Positions 31,598 through 39,451 of a stretch of DNA of 47,390 bases are shown piece after piece; position 1 is the first letter of the stretch, and the number at the start of each line of letters is the position of its first letter. The notes under the pieces are model-generated. The model searched no databases. It saw only the letters and a list, made by a program, of their open reading frames with translations, and had not been told where the DNA came from. Position numbers and translations under genes: made by a program. Source of the DNA: Candidatus Bathyarchaeota archaeon (GTDB lineage: Archaea > Thermoproteota > Bathyarchaeia > TCS64 > B23); NCBI GenBank assembly GCA_937898665.1, contig CALEIY010000128.1, forward strand, positions 1 to 47,390, read 5' to 3'.

Positions 31598-32240
31598 GTC
31601 TAGAGGTGACAACCCAGGCGTCTAGAACCTCAGGATATATGCTGACAGCCTCATCCACCAGGGCGAGGGTTTCACCCTCCAACTCTCCTTTTGGATAGGC
31701 GCCGATGAAGACGGCGGGCCTCTCCTCCTTTATTAAACGTCGACAAACCTCCTCGAGGCTTCCCTCTCTTCCACGACTCGTCAAGGCGATGACGTAGGTG
31801 GCTTTGATCTCCTCCAATAGCTCCCTCAGCTCCATTCTCCTCAGCCTTAATAGGGGCTTCTCAGCGCCTGGGGGAACCATCCCCCTCTGGAATAGCTGCT
31901 CGATCAGGCCCTTAAACCGATTATAGTCCCTTGGAAGCCTCGTCTCCGGATCAACCTCTATGACATATCCCCCAATTGTGTGAACCCACACCCTCAGTCC
32001 ACCTTCACGATTCAGGGGGGAGCCTAACGCCTCTAGGAGGCAGAAGTGAACTATGTCTGGTCTCCCCCTCTTATGGGCCTTTGGAAGATTCTTCATAGCT
32101 GCATGGTGGAGGCTTCGATCTAGGAGAACCTCAGAGGGCTTCTTACCCCTCCTCTTCGCATCCCTCCTCACGGAGGGGTGATGTATAATAACCCTTGGAA
32201 CCAGCTCCAAGGCGGCTTCCACCAGTATGAGATGCAGCAT
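31530..32240 (-). CDS. nep1: 16S rRNA pseudouridine-N1-methyltransferase Nep1
   Basis: SPOUT-fold methyltransferase (Emg1/Nep1) that makes m1-pseudouridine in helix 35 of 16S rRNA and aids small-subunit assembly. Recognised by RRGKKPSEVLLDRSLHHAAMKNL, RPDIVHFCLLEALGSPLN, VWVHTIGGYVIEV and the SAM knot VFIGAYPKGEL. 236 aa is typical for archaea. ATG 32240 begins the MLHLILVEAALELVP strand. It is divergent from the histone gene, with interleaved TATA-like boxes for both in the 46-base spacer. Confidence 0.93.
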   Translation of the reverse strand: MLHLILVEAALELVPRVIIHHPSVRRDAKRRGKKPSEVLLDRSLHHAAMKNLPKAHKRGRPDIVHFCLLEALGSPLNREGGLRVWVHTIGGYVIEVDPETRLPRDYNRFKGLIEQLFQRGMVPPGAEKPLLRLRRMELRELLEEIKATYVIALTSRGREGSLEEVCRRLIKEERPAVFIGAYPKGELEGETLALVDEAVSIYPEVLDAWVVTSRLIYEFERFWRSPQPSPSTSRHT

Positions 32241-32251
32241 CTGGATCAGAA

Positions 32252-32258
32252 GTTAAAT
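32252..32258 (+). promoter_or_regulatory. TATA-like box upstream of the histone gene
   Basis: TTAAATA about 32 nt before the TTG of the histone gene; the self-complementary CCTTAAAGG at about 32269-32277 lies at the matching distance for the divergent nep1 gene. Confidence 0.35.
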
Positions 32259-32286
32259 AGGCGGCGGAGCCTTAAAGGTCTCCGAG

Positions 32287-32508
32287 TTGGCTGAGGAGTT
32301 CACCCTAGCGCCGATGAGGAGACTCCTAAAGAGATTTGGAGACTTGAGGGTGAGCGTGGAGGCGAGTGAGGAGCTCCGCAAGGTCATAGGGGAGTATGGT
32401 GAACGCATCGCCAGGGCTGCGGTGGCCAACGCATTGAGGGAGGGGCGTAAAACCATATTGGCGAGAGATGTTAGGGCTGCTAGGAGGGAGGTTGAGGCCG
32501 GGGGATGA
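32287..32508 (+). CDS. archaeal histone
   Basis: 73-aa minimal histone fold that wraps DNA: alpha1 (LAPMRRLLKRFG), alpha2 (ASEELRKVIGEYGERIARAAVANALREG), loop with the canonical Lys-Thr pair (GRKTILARDV) and alpha3. No tails, 13 Arg and only 3 Lys, so acetylation would have few sites. The start is TTG 32287; ATG 32314 would cut into the first helix. It ends in an ATGA overlap with the SpoIIM-like gene, so the two are translated together. Confidence 0.92.
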   Translation: MAEEFTLAPMRRLLKRFGDLRVSVEASEELRKVIGEYGERIARAAVANALREGRKTILARDVRAARREVEAGG

Positions 32509-33122
32509 GGGGAGAGACTCCGAGGACGATAGCGATCCTATTCGGCGACTCGGCTGAATACGTCTGGGGACTCCGCCACCTCTTCCTCCTCACCCTCCTA
32601 GTCTTCCTCTCATCACTCATCATCGGCTATAATCTAGGTGGGAGACTCCCAGGGGATCCATTGGAGCAGCTTAGGAGGATGATACCAAACCTGAAGGAGA
32701 TGACGCCTATAGGCCTATTCATATTCATCGCCGCCAACAACCTGGCTAAAAGCCTCATCTGGATGCTGATGGGCATACTATTCTCCCTACCCCCCATCCT
32801 CTTCACCATCCTAAATGGCTTCTACATCGGCTGGGTCTCCCACACCTCCGCCGAGGAGCATGGACTCCTCCTAACCATCACCGCCCTCGCACCCCATGGA
32901 TTGATAGAGCTTCCAACGATACTACTCAGCTCAGCCGCAGGCCTCGCCCTAGGATACCACGCAATAAATAGGCTTAGAGGGAGGGGAAGCCTCCAAGAGG
33001 AGTTGAAGAAGGCTATAAGGCTCTACATACACTACATCGCACCCCTCCTCATCCTCTCAGCCCTGATAGAGGTCTCCCTGACGCCTATGATCACGAGGCT
33101 GGTGGAAGGCCTCATCACATGA
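32505..33122 (+). CDS. SpoIIM-like membrane protein
   Basis: 205 aa, about five transmembrane segments. It has the family pattern of a stage II sporulation M/DUF95 protein: FIAANNLAKSLIWMLMG (the N-N-x-K helix), FTILNGFYIGWV, and TALAPHGLIELPTILLSSAAG with the PHG-x-x-E-x-P motif. The function in archaea is unknown; relatives work in membrane shaping or with transporters. ATG 32505 overlaps the histone TGA. Confidence 0.88.
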   Translation: MRGETPRTIAILFGDSAEYVWGLRHLFLLTLLVFLSSLIIGYNLGGRLPGDPLEQLRRMIPNLKEMTPIGLFIFIAANNLAKSLIWMLMGILFSLPPILFTILNGFYIGWVSHTSAEEHGLLLTITALAPHGLIELPTILLSSAAGLALGYHAINRLRGRGSLQEELKKAIRLYIHYIAPLLILSALIEVSLTPMITRLVEGLIT

Positions 33123-33201
33123 TGTAGCCGAGAAACCAAAGCCTATGCGACATAACCACCCATCGAATCGACATAGTTAAGGAAGTGAAACGCTGCGAAT
33201 C

Positions 33202-33209
33202 CTTTAAAT
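33202..33209 (+). promoter_or_regulatory. TATA box of the ribosomal operon
   Basis: CTTTAAAT about 54 nt before the uL3 ATG (33260), implying a leader of roughly 25-30 nt with the GAGG ribosome-binding sequence just before the start, unlike the mostly leaderless genes around it. Confidence 0.5.
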
Positions 33210-33259
33210 CTAAGACGTTTGTGTAGATAACAGCCATTAAAAGAGGGGATGGTTGAGGG

Positions 33260-34267
33260 ATGCCGAGGACTAGGGCCCCGAGAAGGGGCTCCATGGCCTA
33301 TTCGCCGAGGAAGAGAGCTAAGAGTATAGCTGGCCGAATCCGCTTCTGGCCCGAGGTGGAGGAGGGGCCGAGGCTCCTCGGCTTCGCGGGCTATAAAGCC
33401 GGCATGACCCACGTCTTCATGATCGAGGATAAGGAGCGTTCACCCGATTATGGTAAGGAGGTTAGATGCGCCGCCACCGTCCTCGAGACGCCGCCGATGC
33501 TCATCTGCGGTGTGAGAGCCTATGAGAAGACGGTGGACGGCCTAAAGGCCCTGACGGAGGTCTGGATGGAGAATCCACCTGAAGACCTTAAACGCAGGGT
33601 TAAAACCCTGAGGGGGGGATCACCGGAGGAGGGCTTCAAGCGCCTCGAGGAGGGTCTGGATAGGATTGCGGAGCTGAGGGTCATCGCAGCCACCCAGCCC
33701 CGACTGGCCTCGGTGCCGAAGAAGAAGCCTGAACTCATGGAGATCAAGATCGGTGGGGGAACCAAGGAGGAGCAGCTGGAATATGCCAAGGAGCTCCTCG
33801 GCAAGACGATTAGGATAACCGACGTCTTCAAGCCTGGGGAGGCCGTCGACGTCATCGGCGTCACCAAGGGTAAGGGATTCCAGGGCCCTGTGAAGCGTTG
33901 GGGCGTTAAGATTCTCTCGCACAAGGCTAGGAAGACGAAGAGGGGGGTTGGAACCCTCGGTCCATGGCATCCCGCGAGGGTTATGCCCACGGTTCCCAGG
34001 GCCGGTCAGATGGGCTTCCACAACAGAACGGAGTATAACAAGCGGATACTCCTCATCGGCGAGGACGGGGAGAAGGTCACCCCGAAGGGGGGATTCACAA
34101 GATACGGCGTCATACGCACCGATTACGTCTTATTGAAGGGAAGCGTCATGGGGCCGCCGAAGAGGCTGATAAAGCTGAGGAAGGCGGTCAGGCCGCCCCA
34201 CTTCCCCGAGGAGCCGCCGAAGATCACCTACATCTACAGGGGCTCCGTGGAGGGTGAGGGAGGTTGA
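33260..34267 (+). CDS. rpl3: 50S ribosomal protein uL3
   Basis: 335 aa, archaeal/eukaryotic-type uL3 that reaches the peptidyl-transferase centre. Landmarks are PRKRAKSIAGRIRFWP, GFAGYKAGMTHV, VDVIGVTKGKGFQGPVKRWG and GPWHPARVMPTVPRAGQMG. First gene of the ribosomal cluster. Its TGA overlaps the TTG start of uL4. Confidence 0.97.
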   Translation: MPRTRAPRRGSMAYSPRKRAKSIAGRIRFWPEVEEGPRLLGFAGYKAGMTHVFMIEDKERSPDYGKEVRCAATVLETPPMLICGVRAYEKTVDGLKALTEVWMENPPEDLKRRVKTLRGGSPEEGFKRLEEGLDRIAELRVIAATQPRLASVPKKKPELMEIKIGGGTKEEQLEYAKELLGKTIRITDVFKPGEAVDVIGVTKGKGFQGPVKRWGVKILSHKARKTKRGVGTLGPWHPARVMPTVPRAGQMGFHNRTEYNKRILLIGEDGEKVTPKGGFTRYGVIRTDYVLLKGSVMGPPKRLIKLRKAVRPPHFPEEPPKITYIYRGSVEGEGG

Positions 34268-35034
34268 AGGTTCCCGTCGTAGACCTGGAGAACAATGTCA
34301 TAGATGAAGTCGAGCTCCCACGGGTATTCCAAACACCCTTTAGACCCGACGTCATTAAGAGGGCGGTGATAGCTCAGCAGTCTCATAGGTTTCAGCCTCA
34401 GGGCAGGGATCCCATGGCGGGTAAACGGACGACGGCTGAGTCCCTCGGGACGGGACTCGGCATAGCGAGGATTCCGAGGGTTAAGGGGACTCAGCGTGGA
34501 GCCTTCGCCGTTGGAACCGTCGGAGGCCGCAGAGCCTTCCCACCGACGAGTGAGAAGAGGATCAGGAAGAGGATTAACAAGAAGGAGAGGTGGCTAGCTA
34601 TCAAGTCCGCCATAGCAGCCACAGCCCTCAGAGACGTGGTCGCAGCTCGTGGACACATCATCGACGCCGTCAGCCATCTACCCATCGTCGTCGACGACTC
34701 CATAGAGGAGTTGAAGAAGACGAGGGAGGTGCGAGAACTCTTCATGAAGCTGGGCGTCTGGCCCGACGTTGAGAGGGCTGACAGGGGGAAGATCAGGGCT
34801 GGTAAGGGGAAGATGAGGGGGCGTAAACGGAAGGTGGGGAAGGGGCCCCTAATCGTCGTCATGGAGGATAGGGGCATAGGCAAAGCCAGCGCCAACCTCC
34901 CAGGCGTCGAGGTGGTGAAGGTGACCGACTTAAACGCTGAGGTTCTAGCCCCTGGAGCGCATCCTGGGAGGCTTGTCATCTGGTCTCGCTCAGCCTTTGA
35001 GGCTCTAGACAAGGTTTGGGGTGAGAAGCCTTGA
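34264..35034 (+). CDS. rpl4: 50S ribosomal protein uL4
   Basis: 256 aa, lines the exit tunnel. Recognised by [32 protein letters not shown], the basic loop ([16 protein letters not shown]) and [20 protein letters not shown]. Starts with TTG in a TTGA overlap with the uL3 stop; GAGGGAGG is just upstream. Ends in another TTGA overlap with uL23. Confidence 0.97.
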   Translation: MKVPVVDLENNVIDEVELPRVFQTPFRPDVIKRAVIAQQSHRFQPQGRDPMAGKRTTAESLGTGLGIARIPRVKGTQRGAFAVGTVGGRRAFPPTSEKRIRKRINKKERWLAIKSAIAATALRDVVAARGHIIDAVSHLPIVVDDSIEELKKTREVRELFMKLGVWPDVERADRGKIRAGKGKMRGRKRKVGKGPLIVVMEDRGIGKASANLPGVEVVKVTDLNAEVLAPGAHPGRLVIWSRSAFEALDKVWGEKP

Positions 35035-35291
35035 AGCCCCATGAGGTGATTAAATATCCCCTGATGACGGAGAAGGCCGTCAACCTCATTGAGAGGGAGA
35101 ATAAGATCACCTTCATCGTCGACCGTAGGGCTACGAAGCATGACATCGCCAGAGCCGTCGAGCAGCTCTATGGGGTTGGCGTGGAGAAGGTCTGGACGCT
35201 GATAACGCCGAAGGGGGAGAAGAAGGCGATGGTTAAACTTAAGAAGGGGTACAACGCAACCGACCTAGCTATAAGGCTTGGAATCCTATAG
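35031..35291 (+). CDS. rpl23: 50S ribosomal protein uL23
   Basis: 86 aa, at the tunnel exit where SRP docks. [19 protein letters not shown] is the classic N-terminus, followed by [23 protein letters not shown] start within TTGA, coupled to uL4. uL2 follows after 10 nt. Confidence 0.96.
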   Translation: MKPHEVIKYPLMTEKAVNLIERENKITFIVDRRATKHDIARAVEQLYGVGVEKVWTLITPKGEKKAMVKLKKGYNATDLAIRLGIL

Positions 35292-35301
35292 GTGAAATGA
35301 T

Positions 35302-36024
35302 ATGGGTAAGAGGCTGATAGTTCAGCGTCGAGGCCGGGGCTCTCCGACCTTCAGGGCAGCCAAGAGTGGGAAGGTCGCACCGGTGAAGTATCCACCCCTC
35401 AACGTCATGGGTAGAGGCTGGGTGAAGGAGCTGCTCCACGACGCGGGGAGAGGTGCCCCCCTCGCCTACATCGCCCTCGAGGAGGGCGTCGACTACTACA
35501 TCGCAGCCCCAGAGGGCCTATACGTCGGCCAGACCGTTGAGATAGGGCCTAAAGCCCCAGTCAAAGTGGGGAATGTCCTCCCCCTAGGCGCAATACCCGA
35601 GGGAACGATGATCTGTAACGTCGAGATCAGACCTGGCGACGGCGGCAAGATCGCGAGGAGCTCCGGAAGCTACGCCACTGTCGTGTCTCATACGCCGGCT
35701 GGAACCCTGGTGAAGCTGCCTTCAAAGAAGATCGTCGTCCTCCCCGATGGCTGTAGGGCCACCGTGGGCGTCGTAGCGGGGGGAGGCAGGAAGGAGAAGC
35801 CCTTCATGAAGGCGGGTGAGAAGTATCACCTGATGAGGGCTAAGGGGCATAAGTATCCAAAGGTGAGGGGCGTGGCGATGGCGGCTGTCTCACATCCCCA
35901 CGGCGGAGGCAGCCATAAGTATCCTGGGAAGCCGACGACGGTCTCGAGGCATGCACCTCCAGGGCGTAAGGTGGGCCTCATAGCTGCCAGGGAGACGGGT
36001 AGGAAGAAGAGGAAGAGGAAGTAA
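35302..36024 (+). CDS. rpl2: 50S ribosomal protein uL2
   Basis: 240 aa, essential for subunit joining and peptide bond formation. Archaeal features: RRGRGSPTFRAAKSGKVAPV start, IEVGQ-like VGQTVEIGPKAPVKVGNVLPLGAIPEG, and the C-terminal VRGVAMAAVSHPHGGGSH with the functionally important His. Ends with a run of Arg/Lys. A 36-nt spacer with its own TATA-like box separates it from uS19. Confidence 0.97.
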   Translation: MGKRLIVQRRGRGSPTFRAAKSGKVAPVKYPPLNVMGRGWVKELLHDAGRGAPLAYIALEEGVDYYIAAPEGLYVGQTVEIGPKAPVKVGNVLPLGAIPEGTMICNVEIRPGDGGKIARSSGSYATVVSHTPAGTLVKLPSKKIVVLPDGCRATVGVVAGGGRKEKPFMKAGEKYHLMRAKGHKYPKVRGVAMAAVSHPHGGGSHKYPGKPTTVSRHAPPGRKVGLIAARETGRKKRKRK

Positions 36025-36028
36025 GCCC

Positions 36029-36036
36029 TTAAATAC
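36029..36036 (+). promoter_or_regulatory. possible internal promoter before uS19
   Basis: TTAAATAC centred 28.5 nt before ATG 36061, in the only sizeable spacer of the ribosomal cluster; would give uS19 its own leaderless transcript. Confidence 0.4.
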
Positions 36037-36060
36037 TGCGGAGGCGTAGAGTGGGGCGAT

Positions 36061-36447
36061 ATGCCACGGGAGTTCCTCTACAGGGGATACACCATCGATG
36101 AGCTTAGATCGATGTCGATGGACGACTTCATCAGGCTACTCCCAGCTAGGCAGAGGAGGAGCCTGAGGAGAGGCCTAACGCCAGCCCAGAGGATCTTCCT
36201 AGAGAAGATTAGGTCGACGCCCCCGGATAAGCCGCTGAGGACTCACTGTAGAGATATGATCATACTCCCCGAGATGGTTGGCAGAACCATCTTCGTCCAC
36301 AATGGAAAGGAGTTCGTCCCCGTGAAGATCACCGAGAAGATGATCGGCCACTACCTCGGCGAATTCGCCATAACAAACAAGCCTGTGAAGCATGGAAGAC
36401 CAGGTGTAGGAGCCTCGAGAAGCTCGATGTACATACCCCTCAAGTAG
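36061..36447 (+). CDS. rps19: 30S ribosomal protein uS19
   Basis: 128 aa, head of the small subunit. Typical archaeal sequence: [20 protein letters not shown], then [39 protein letters not shown] and [16 protein letters not shown]. In most archaea uL22 and uS3 follow; here the cluster ends and a convergent glycosyltransferase gene begins one base later. Confidence 0.96.
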   Translation: MPREFLYRGYTIDELRSMSMDDFIRLLPARQRRSLRRGLTPAQRIFLEKIRSTPPDKPLRTHCRDMIILPEMVGRTIFVHNGKEFVPVKITEKMIGHYLGEFAITNKPVKHGRPGVGASRSSMYIPLK

Positions 36448-36448
36448 T

Positions 36449-37636
36449 TCAGTTGAGGAGCTCCTCCACGGCCTCGAGGGCCTTCTCAACCCCGCTTCCC
36501 AGCTCGATTTGGGAGGATATCTCACTAAGTTTCTCCAGATAGCTTTCATCCCTCAGCATCTGCTTAATCAACCCTAGGAGTCTACCTGTTGAGAGGTTGA
36601 ATTGTTCTAGGGCCTCGGCGACGCCTAGCTCTCTCGCCCTCCTGGCGTTGGCATACTGCTCCGTATGTCCAGGCGTGGGGATGAGTATCTGGGGCTTACC
36701 ATAGCAGATACTCTGGAGTATCGTCTCATGGCCAGCCCTGGAGACAACCAGATCACAGGCCTTCAGGTATCTAAACCTATCCTCAATCCAGGGTATGAGG
36801 ATCAGCGGCCCCCTCCTCTCGGGCTTGGAGCCTCCCCCCACCATCCCCATAGACATGACAACCCTAAAATCGTCGGGGAACTCCTCGAAGATCCTGATCA
36901 GCGTCTCTATGAGGGGAATCCTCTCCCTCCGTGGGCCGCTTATAGAGGCATATATAAGGAATCGATCCTCCGCATCCAGCTCGCGGCGGAGCTCCTCGAC
37001 GCCTTTAACCTCGGAGGGCTGGACGGGGAGTACGGCCCCAATAAACCTCACCCTGCGCCGATACCCCCTCGGAATACGCAGCGAATCGAGGGAGATCGTA
37101 TAAGGCTCGGGGAGATCCGGTATGAGTATCAAATCGCTGAGAGACCATCCCCATCCTATCAGGGTTAGGAGCGCCCCATCGGCGATCCTAGAGAGGGTGA
37201 AGAACTTCCTACTCCGGGGAACTATGAGCTGGAATTGGTTTAGGATGAGGATAACGGGTAGACCCAGCAGCCTAGCCGCGAAGATGGGTGAAAGCCTCGT
37301 ATCGGATACGACCAGGTCTGGCCTATAGGCCCTCATATATTCCAGCTCCATGCCGACCTGGTGGAGGAATCTGGGTATGAGGGGAATCAACCCCTTAGCC
37401 GCTGATCTCCTCAGGTCGATTTGACCGATGGCATCGGTCTCCATGGACATTGGGGGAGCCTTAACGATGTCGTAGCCATAGCCCCTGAGATATTCGACGC
37501 CCTCTAGATAGGTGGAGAAGAGGAGGCGGCAACCCCTCCTCTCAAGCTCCCTAGCTATAACATGGCAGCGGGTGACATGGCCATATCCTAGGCCGCAGGG
37601 GGCGATGTATATCCTCGCCCCCTCGAGGCTGGGCAT
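36449..37636 (-). CDS. GT-B glycosyltransferase, MurG/GT28-like
   Basis: About 395 aa. The N-terminal Rossmann half starts IYIAPCGLGYGHVTRCHVIA (glycine-rich loop of the MurG/UDP-glucosyltransferase type) and the C-terminal donor half has the PWIEDRFRYLKACDLVVSRAGHETI and GKPQILIPTPGHTEQYANA segments with the donor-binding SRAGHET. It transfers a nucleotide-activated sugar to a lipid or small molecule; the acceptor is unknown. ATG 37636 is chosen; TTG 37642 forms a TTGA overlap with the AMMECR1 stop and is equally possible. Confidence 0.88.
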   Translation of the reverse strand: MPSLEGARIYIAPCGLGYGHVTRCHVIARELERRGCRLLFSTYLEGVEYLRGYGYDIVKAPPMSMETDAIGQIDLRRSAAKGLIPLIPRFLHQVGMELEYMRAYRPDLVVSDTRLSPIFAARLLGLPVILILNQFQLIVPRSRKFFTLSRIADGALLTLIGWGWSLSDLILIPDLPEPYTISLDSLRIPRGYRRRVRFIGAVLPVQPSEVKGVEELRRELDAEDRFLIYASISGPRRERIPLIETLIRIFEEFPDDFRVVMSMGMVGGGSKPERRGPLILIPWIEDRFRYLKACDLVVSRAGHETILQSICYGKPQILIPTPGHTEQYANARRARELGVAEALEQFNLSTGRLLGLIKQMLRDESYLEKLSEISSQIELGSGVEKALEAVEELLN

Positions 37637-37638
37637 CC

Positions 37639-38259
37639 TCAACGCCTCTCCAACTCTCTGCGGATAACCCTACCCCTAGGCTCCTCCTCGGCGAAGATCT
37701 CAGCCTGAAACCTGTAAACCTCCGTATCGGGGAGAAGCCAGGCATCGGGGGGTAGCCAGGCCTTAAGGCAGCACTGGGTGAGAAACTCCTCGGCATCCCA
37801 ACCCCACTCGATGGGAACCTGGGGGAGAAGCAGACCCCTGAAGCCTCCACGGCTGACGATGAGGCCGTCTCGACCTATAACGATGTGACGGGGATAATCC
37901 TCAGGCCTCTCAACCACTATCCGCTCCGGAGGCGTAAGGACGCTAACCTCAACGATGATCTCATCCATCTCCTCTAGGCTGACAGGCTTAAATCTGGGGT
38001 CATGAAGCGCGGCGCTTATCGCCGCGTCGACGACGGCCTCCGCCAGGGGATGTTCAGGATACGGGTAGCCTATACAGCCCCTCAGTCTATGCGCCCCCTC
38101 CACCTTATTGAGGGTGACGAAGACTCCTCTCGGCTCCATCAACTTCTCGGGGGCTGAAGGCCTTATTCGCCGCCCCTCCCTAAGACGGGTCTCAATGGCT
38201 TTGCGGGCCAGCCTGACCAGAAACTCCCCATCCTCGAGGGTGAGGTTCATCACCTCCAC
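37639..38259 (-). CDS. AMMECR1-family protein (AmrA-like)
   Basis: 206 aa. The diagnostic LRGCIGYPYPEHPLAEAVVD motif lies in the middle, with FKPVSLEEMDEIIVEVSVLTPPE and a C-terminal FLTQCCLKAWLPPDAW. The family is widely conserved in archaea and bacteria, often with a Memo-like protein and a radical SAM enzyme, and its biochemical role is unsettled. GTG 38259 touches the stop of Mut7-C; ATG 38250 is an alternative with GGTGGAGGTG directly before it. The radical SAM gene at 45006-46154 may be its partner though it is 7 kb away; no Memo gene is in the window. Confidence 0.93.
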   Translation of the reverse strand: MEVMNLTLEDGEFLVRLARKAIETRLREGRRIRPSAPEKLMEPRGVFVTLNKVEGAHRLRGCIGYPYPEHPLAEAVVDAAISAALHDPRFKPVSLEEMDEIIVEVSVLTPPERIVVERPEDYPRHIVIGRDGLIVSRGGFRGLLLPQVPIEWGWDAEEFLTQCCLKAWLPPDAWLLPDTEVYRFQAEIFAEEEPRGRVIRRELERR

Positions 38260-38736
38260 CTACCCCTTGAGGCCTTTATAAAGCCTCTCAGCCTCCTCTA
38301 TGGTCTCCACAATTCTACGCCAGTGGCTGCCCCTCCAATAGACCCTTCCACAGCCGGTGCAGATCCAGAAGCGTTTGTATCGGTTGTAGGTTCCCTCCGG
38401 AACTAGGCCTCTAACCTCCTCTCGCTCCACCTCCCTTAGGGGGAGGCCGCACATTGGGCATCTCGATCCCTCGGGCTTGAGGGTGAGGGTGAAGCGGCGT
38501 GCCACGGAGGCCAATCTCTCGGCGTCGCTCTCCCCCTCCACGAAGTGGGCGTTCAAACCCATCCTCAGGGCCTTCCTGTAGAGAGCCTTATCCCGCGTCA
38601 ATAGGATCCGATTCTCCTCCATAGCCCTCCTGATCAGCTCGTCGTCTTCAGCATCTCTAATATACTCGGCGTCGTAGCCGCAGATTCTAAGCCATCGGGC
38701 GAGGGAGCCGAGCATCCCATCGAGGAGAAATCTCAC
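38260..38736 (-). CDS. Mut7-C RNase domain protein
   Basis: 158 aa. A PIN-like nuclease fold with the acidic start (RFLLDGMLGSLARWLR, DAEYIRDAEDDELI, LLTRDKAL) and a C-terminal zinc ribbon (SRCPMCGLPL and ICTGCGRVYWRGSHW). The family is named after the C-terminal domain of metazoan Mut-7 and is predicted to cleave RNA. GTG 38736 starts MRFLLDG. Directly abuts AMMECR1, so the two are an operon. Confidence 0.92.
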   Translation of the reverse strand: MRFLLDGMLGSLARWLRICGYDAEYIRDAEDDELIRRAMEENRILLTRDKALYRKALRMGLNAHFVEGESDAERLASVARRFTLTLKPEGSRCPMCGLPLREVEREEVRGLVPEGTYNRYKRFWICTGCGRVYWRGSHWRRIVETIEEAERLYKGLKG

Positions 38737-38748
38737 CTCGGCTCCCCT

Positions 38749-39318
38749 CTACTCCTCGAGATCTGCCCTACAATCCTCGCAGAGAAATTCGCCTGAGATG
38801 GCTTTGAGATTGGTGGAGTAGCATCCACATCGATCGCAGTAGCCCACGAGGGAGGGGCCGCTGGGGGCCTCACTGCTCATAATCCTCGATCTCTCCTGAA
38901 CTATCTCGATGATATCTGGAACTACCCTCAATATGTCCCTGTCGGAGATGATGCCCAGCAGCCGCCCCTTATAGGTGACGCCCAGCCTCCGAATATTCAA
39001 TCTATTCATCATGGTCATGGCATCCAGCAGGCTGGTCTCTGGGCCGACGGTTCTAAGAGGCGTCGACATCACCTCTCCAGCCTTAGCCTCCGCGGGGTTG
39101 ACACCCTTCGCCACAACCCTTAGAACTATGTCGCGTTCGGTGACGATTCCGACGGGCTGTCCATCCCTCCTGGTGACGATGACGGCTCCAATCCCATTTT
39201 CGTCCATGATCCTAGCCACCTCAACTATGCTGGCCTCCTCGTCGACGGTTATGACGGGGCTGGTCATCGCCTCCCTCACCAGCATCCTAGGCGTCAGCTC
39301 CAGATCCAAGCGGAGCAC
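38749..39318 (-). CDS. CBS-pair protein with C-terminal zinc ribbon
   Basis: 189 aa. Two CBS motifs (about 14-70 and 78-135: VREAMTSPVITVDEEASIV, VGIVTERDIV, AGEVMSTPLRTV, GIISDRDILRV) form a nucleotide-sensing Bateman module, and the last 45 residues hold a zinc ribbon (CDRCGCYSTNL, CEDC). It may sense ATP/AMP or SAM and regulate a partner; unknown. GTG 39318 has a GATAAAAAG box centred 27 nt upstream; ATG 39285 is an alternative. Confidence 0.88.
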   Translation of the reverse strand: MLRLDLELTPRMLVREAMTSPVITVDEEASIVEVARIMDENGIGAVIVTRRDGQPVGIVTERDIVLRVVAKGVNPAEAKAGEVMSTPLRTVGPETSLLDAMTMMNRLNIRRLGVTYKGRLLGIISDRDILRVVPDIIEIVQERSRIMSSEAPSGPSLVGYCDRCGCYSTNLKAISGEFLCEDCRADLEE

Positions 39319-39340
39319 CGAATCAAAGAGGAGAGGAGTG

Positions 39341-39349
39341 GATAAAAAG
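39341..39349 (-). promoter_or_regulatory. TATA box of the CBS-zinc gene
   Basis: GATAAAAAG (CTTTTTATC on the minus strand), centred 27 nt from GTG 39318. Confidence 0.5.
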
Positions 39350-39419
39350 TGTTGTGATGAACCCTATGACGCCGCTTGGAGGCTTCAAAAAGCGTCTCAT
39401 GAAGCTGAAGGGAAACCAC

Positions 39420-39429
39420 TTTTTAAAAA
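39420..39429 (+). promoter_or_regulatory. TATA box of the ribophorin-like gene
   Basis: TTTTTAAAAA, centred 27.5 nt before ATG 39452; it supports that start over the longer frame, which runs through the CBS gene. Together with AAAAAGTG at 39344-39351 it forms an 8-bp inverted repeat (CACTTTTT, 39417-39424). Confidence 0.55.
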
Positions 39430-39451
39430 TCAACCAACCATATACTCTGCG

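Noticed and set aside
32287-32508. Functional link between the HDAC-like hydrolase (12570-13628) and the histone.
   Set aside because: The genes are 19 kb apart, the histone is tailless with three lysines, and the family acts on many other acetylated substrates.
33143-33412. Minus-strand frame over the start of the uL3 gene.
   Set aside because: It covers the ribosomal promoter and the uL3 N-terminus and has no recognisable content.
39354-39408. A possible C/D box RNA between the CBS and ribophorin-like genes: GTGATGA at 39354-39360 and CTGA at 39405-39408, 55 nt apart, flanked by an AAAAAGTG/CACTTTTT inverted repeat.
   Set aside because: No convincing internal D' and C' boxes, and the flanking repeats are explained by the two divergent TATA boxes. 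No plus-strand promoter is seen before it.
38975-39451. The 159-codon upstream extension of the ribophorin-like reading frame.
   Set aside because: It runs antisense through the CBS gene; a TATA box 27.5 nt before ATG 39452 and a signal peptide at that ATG fix the start.
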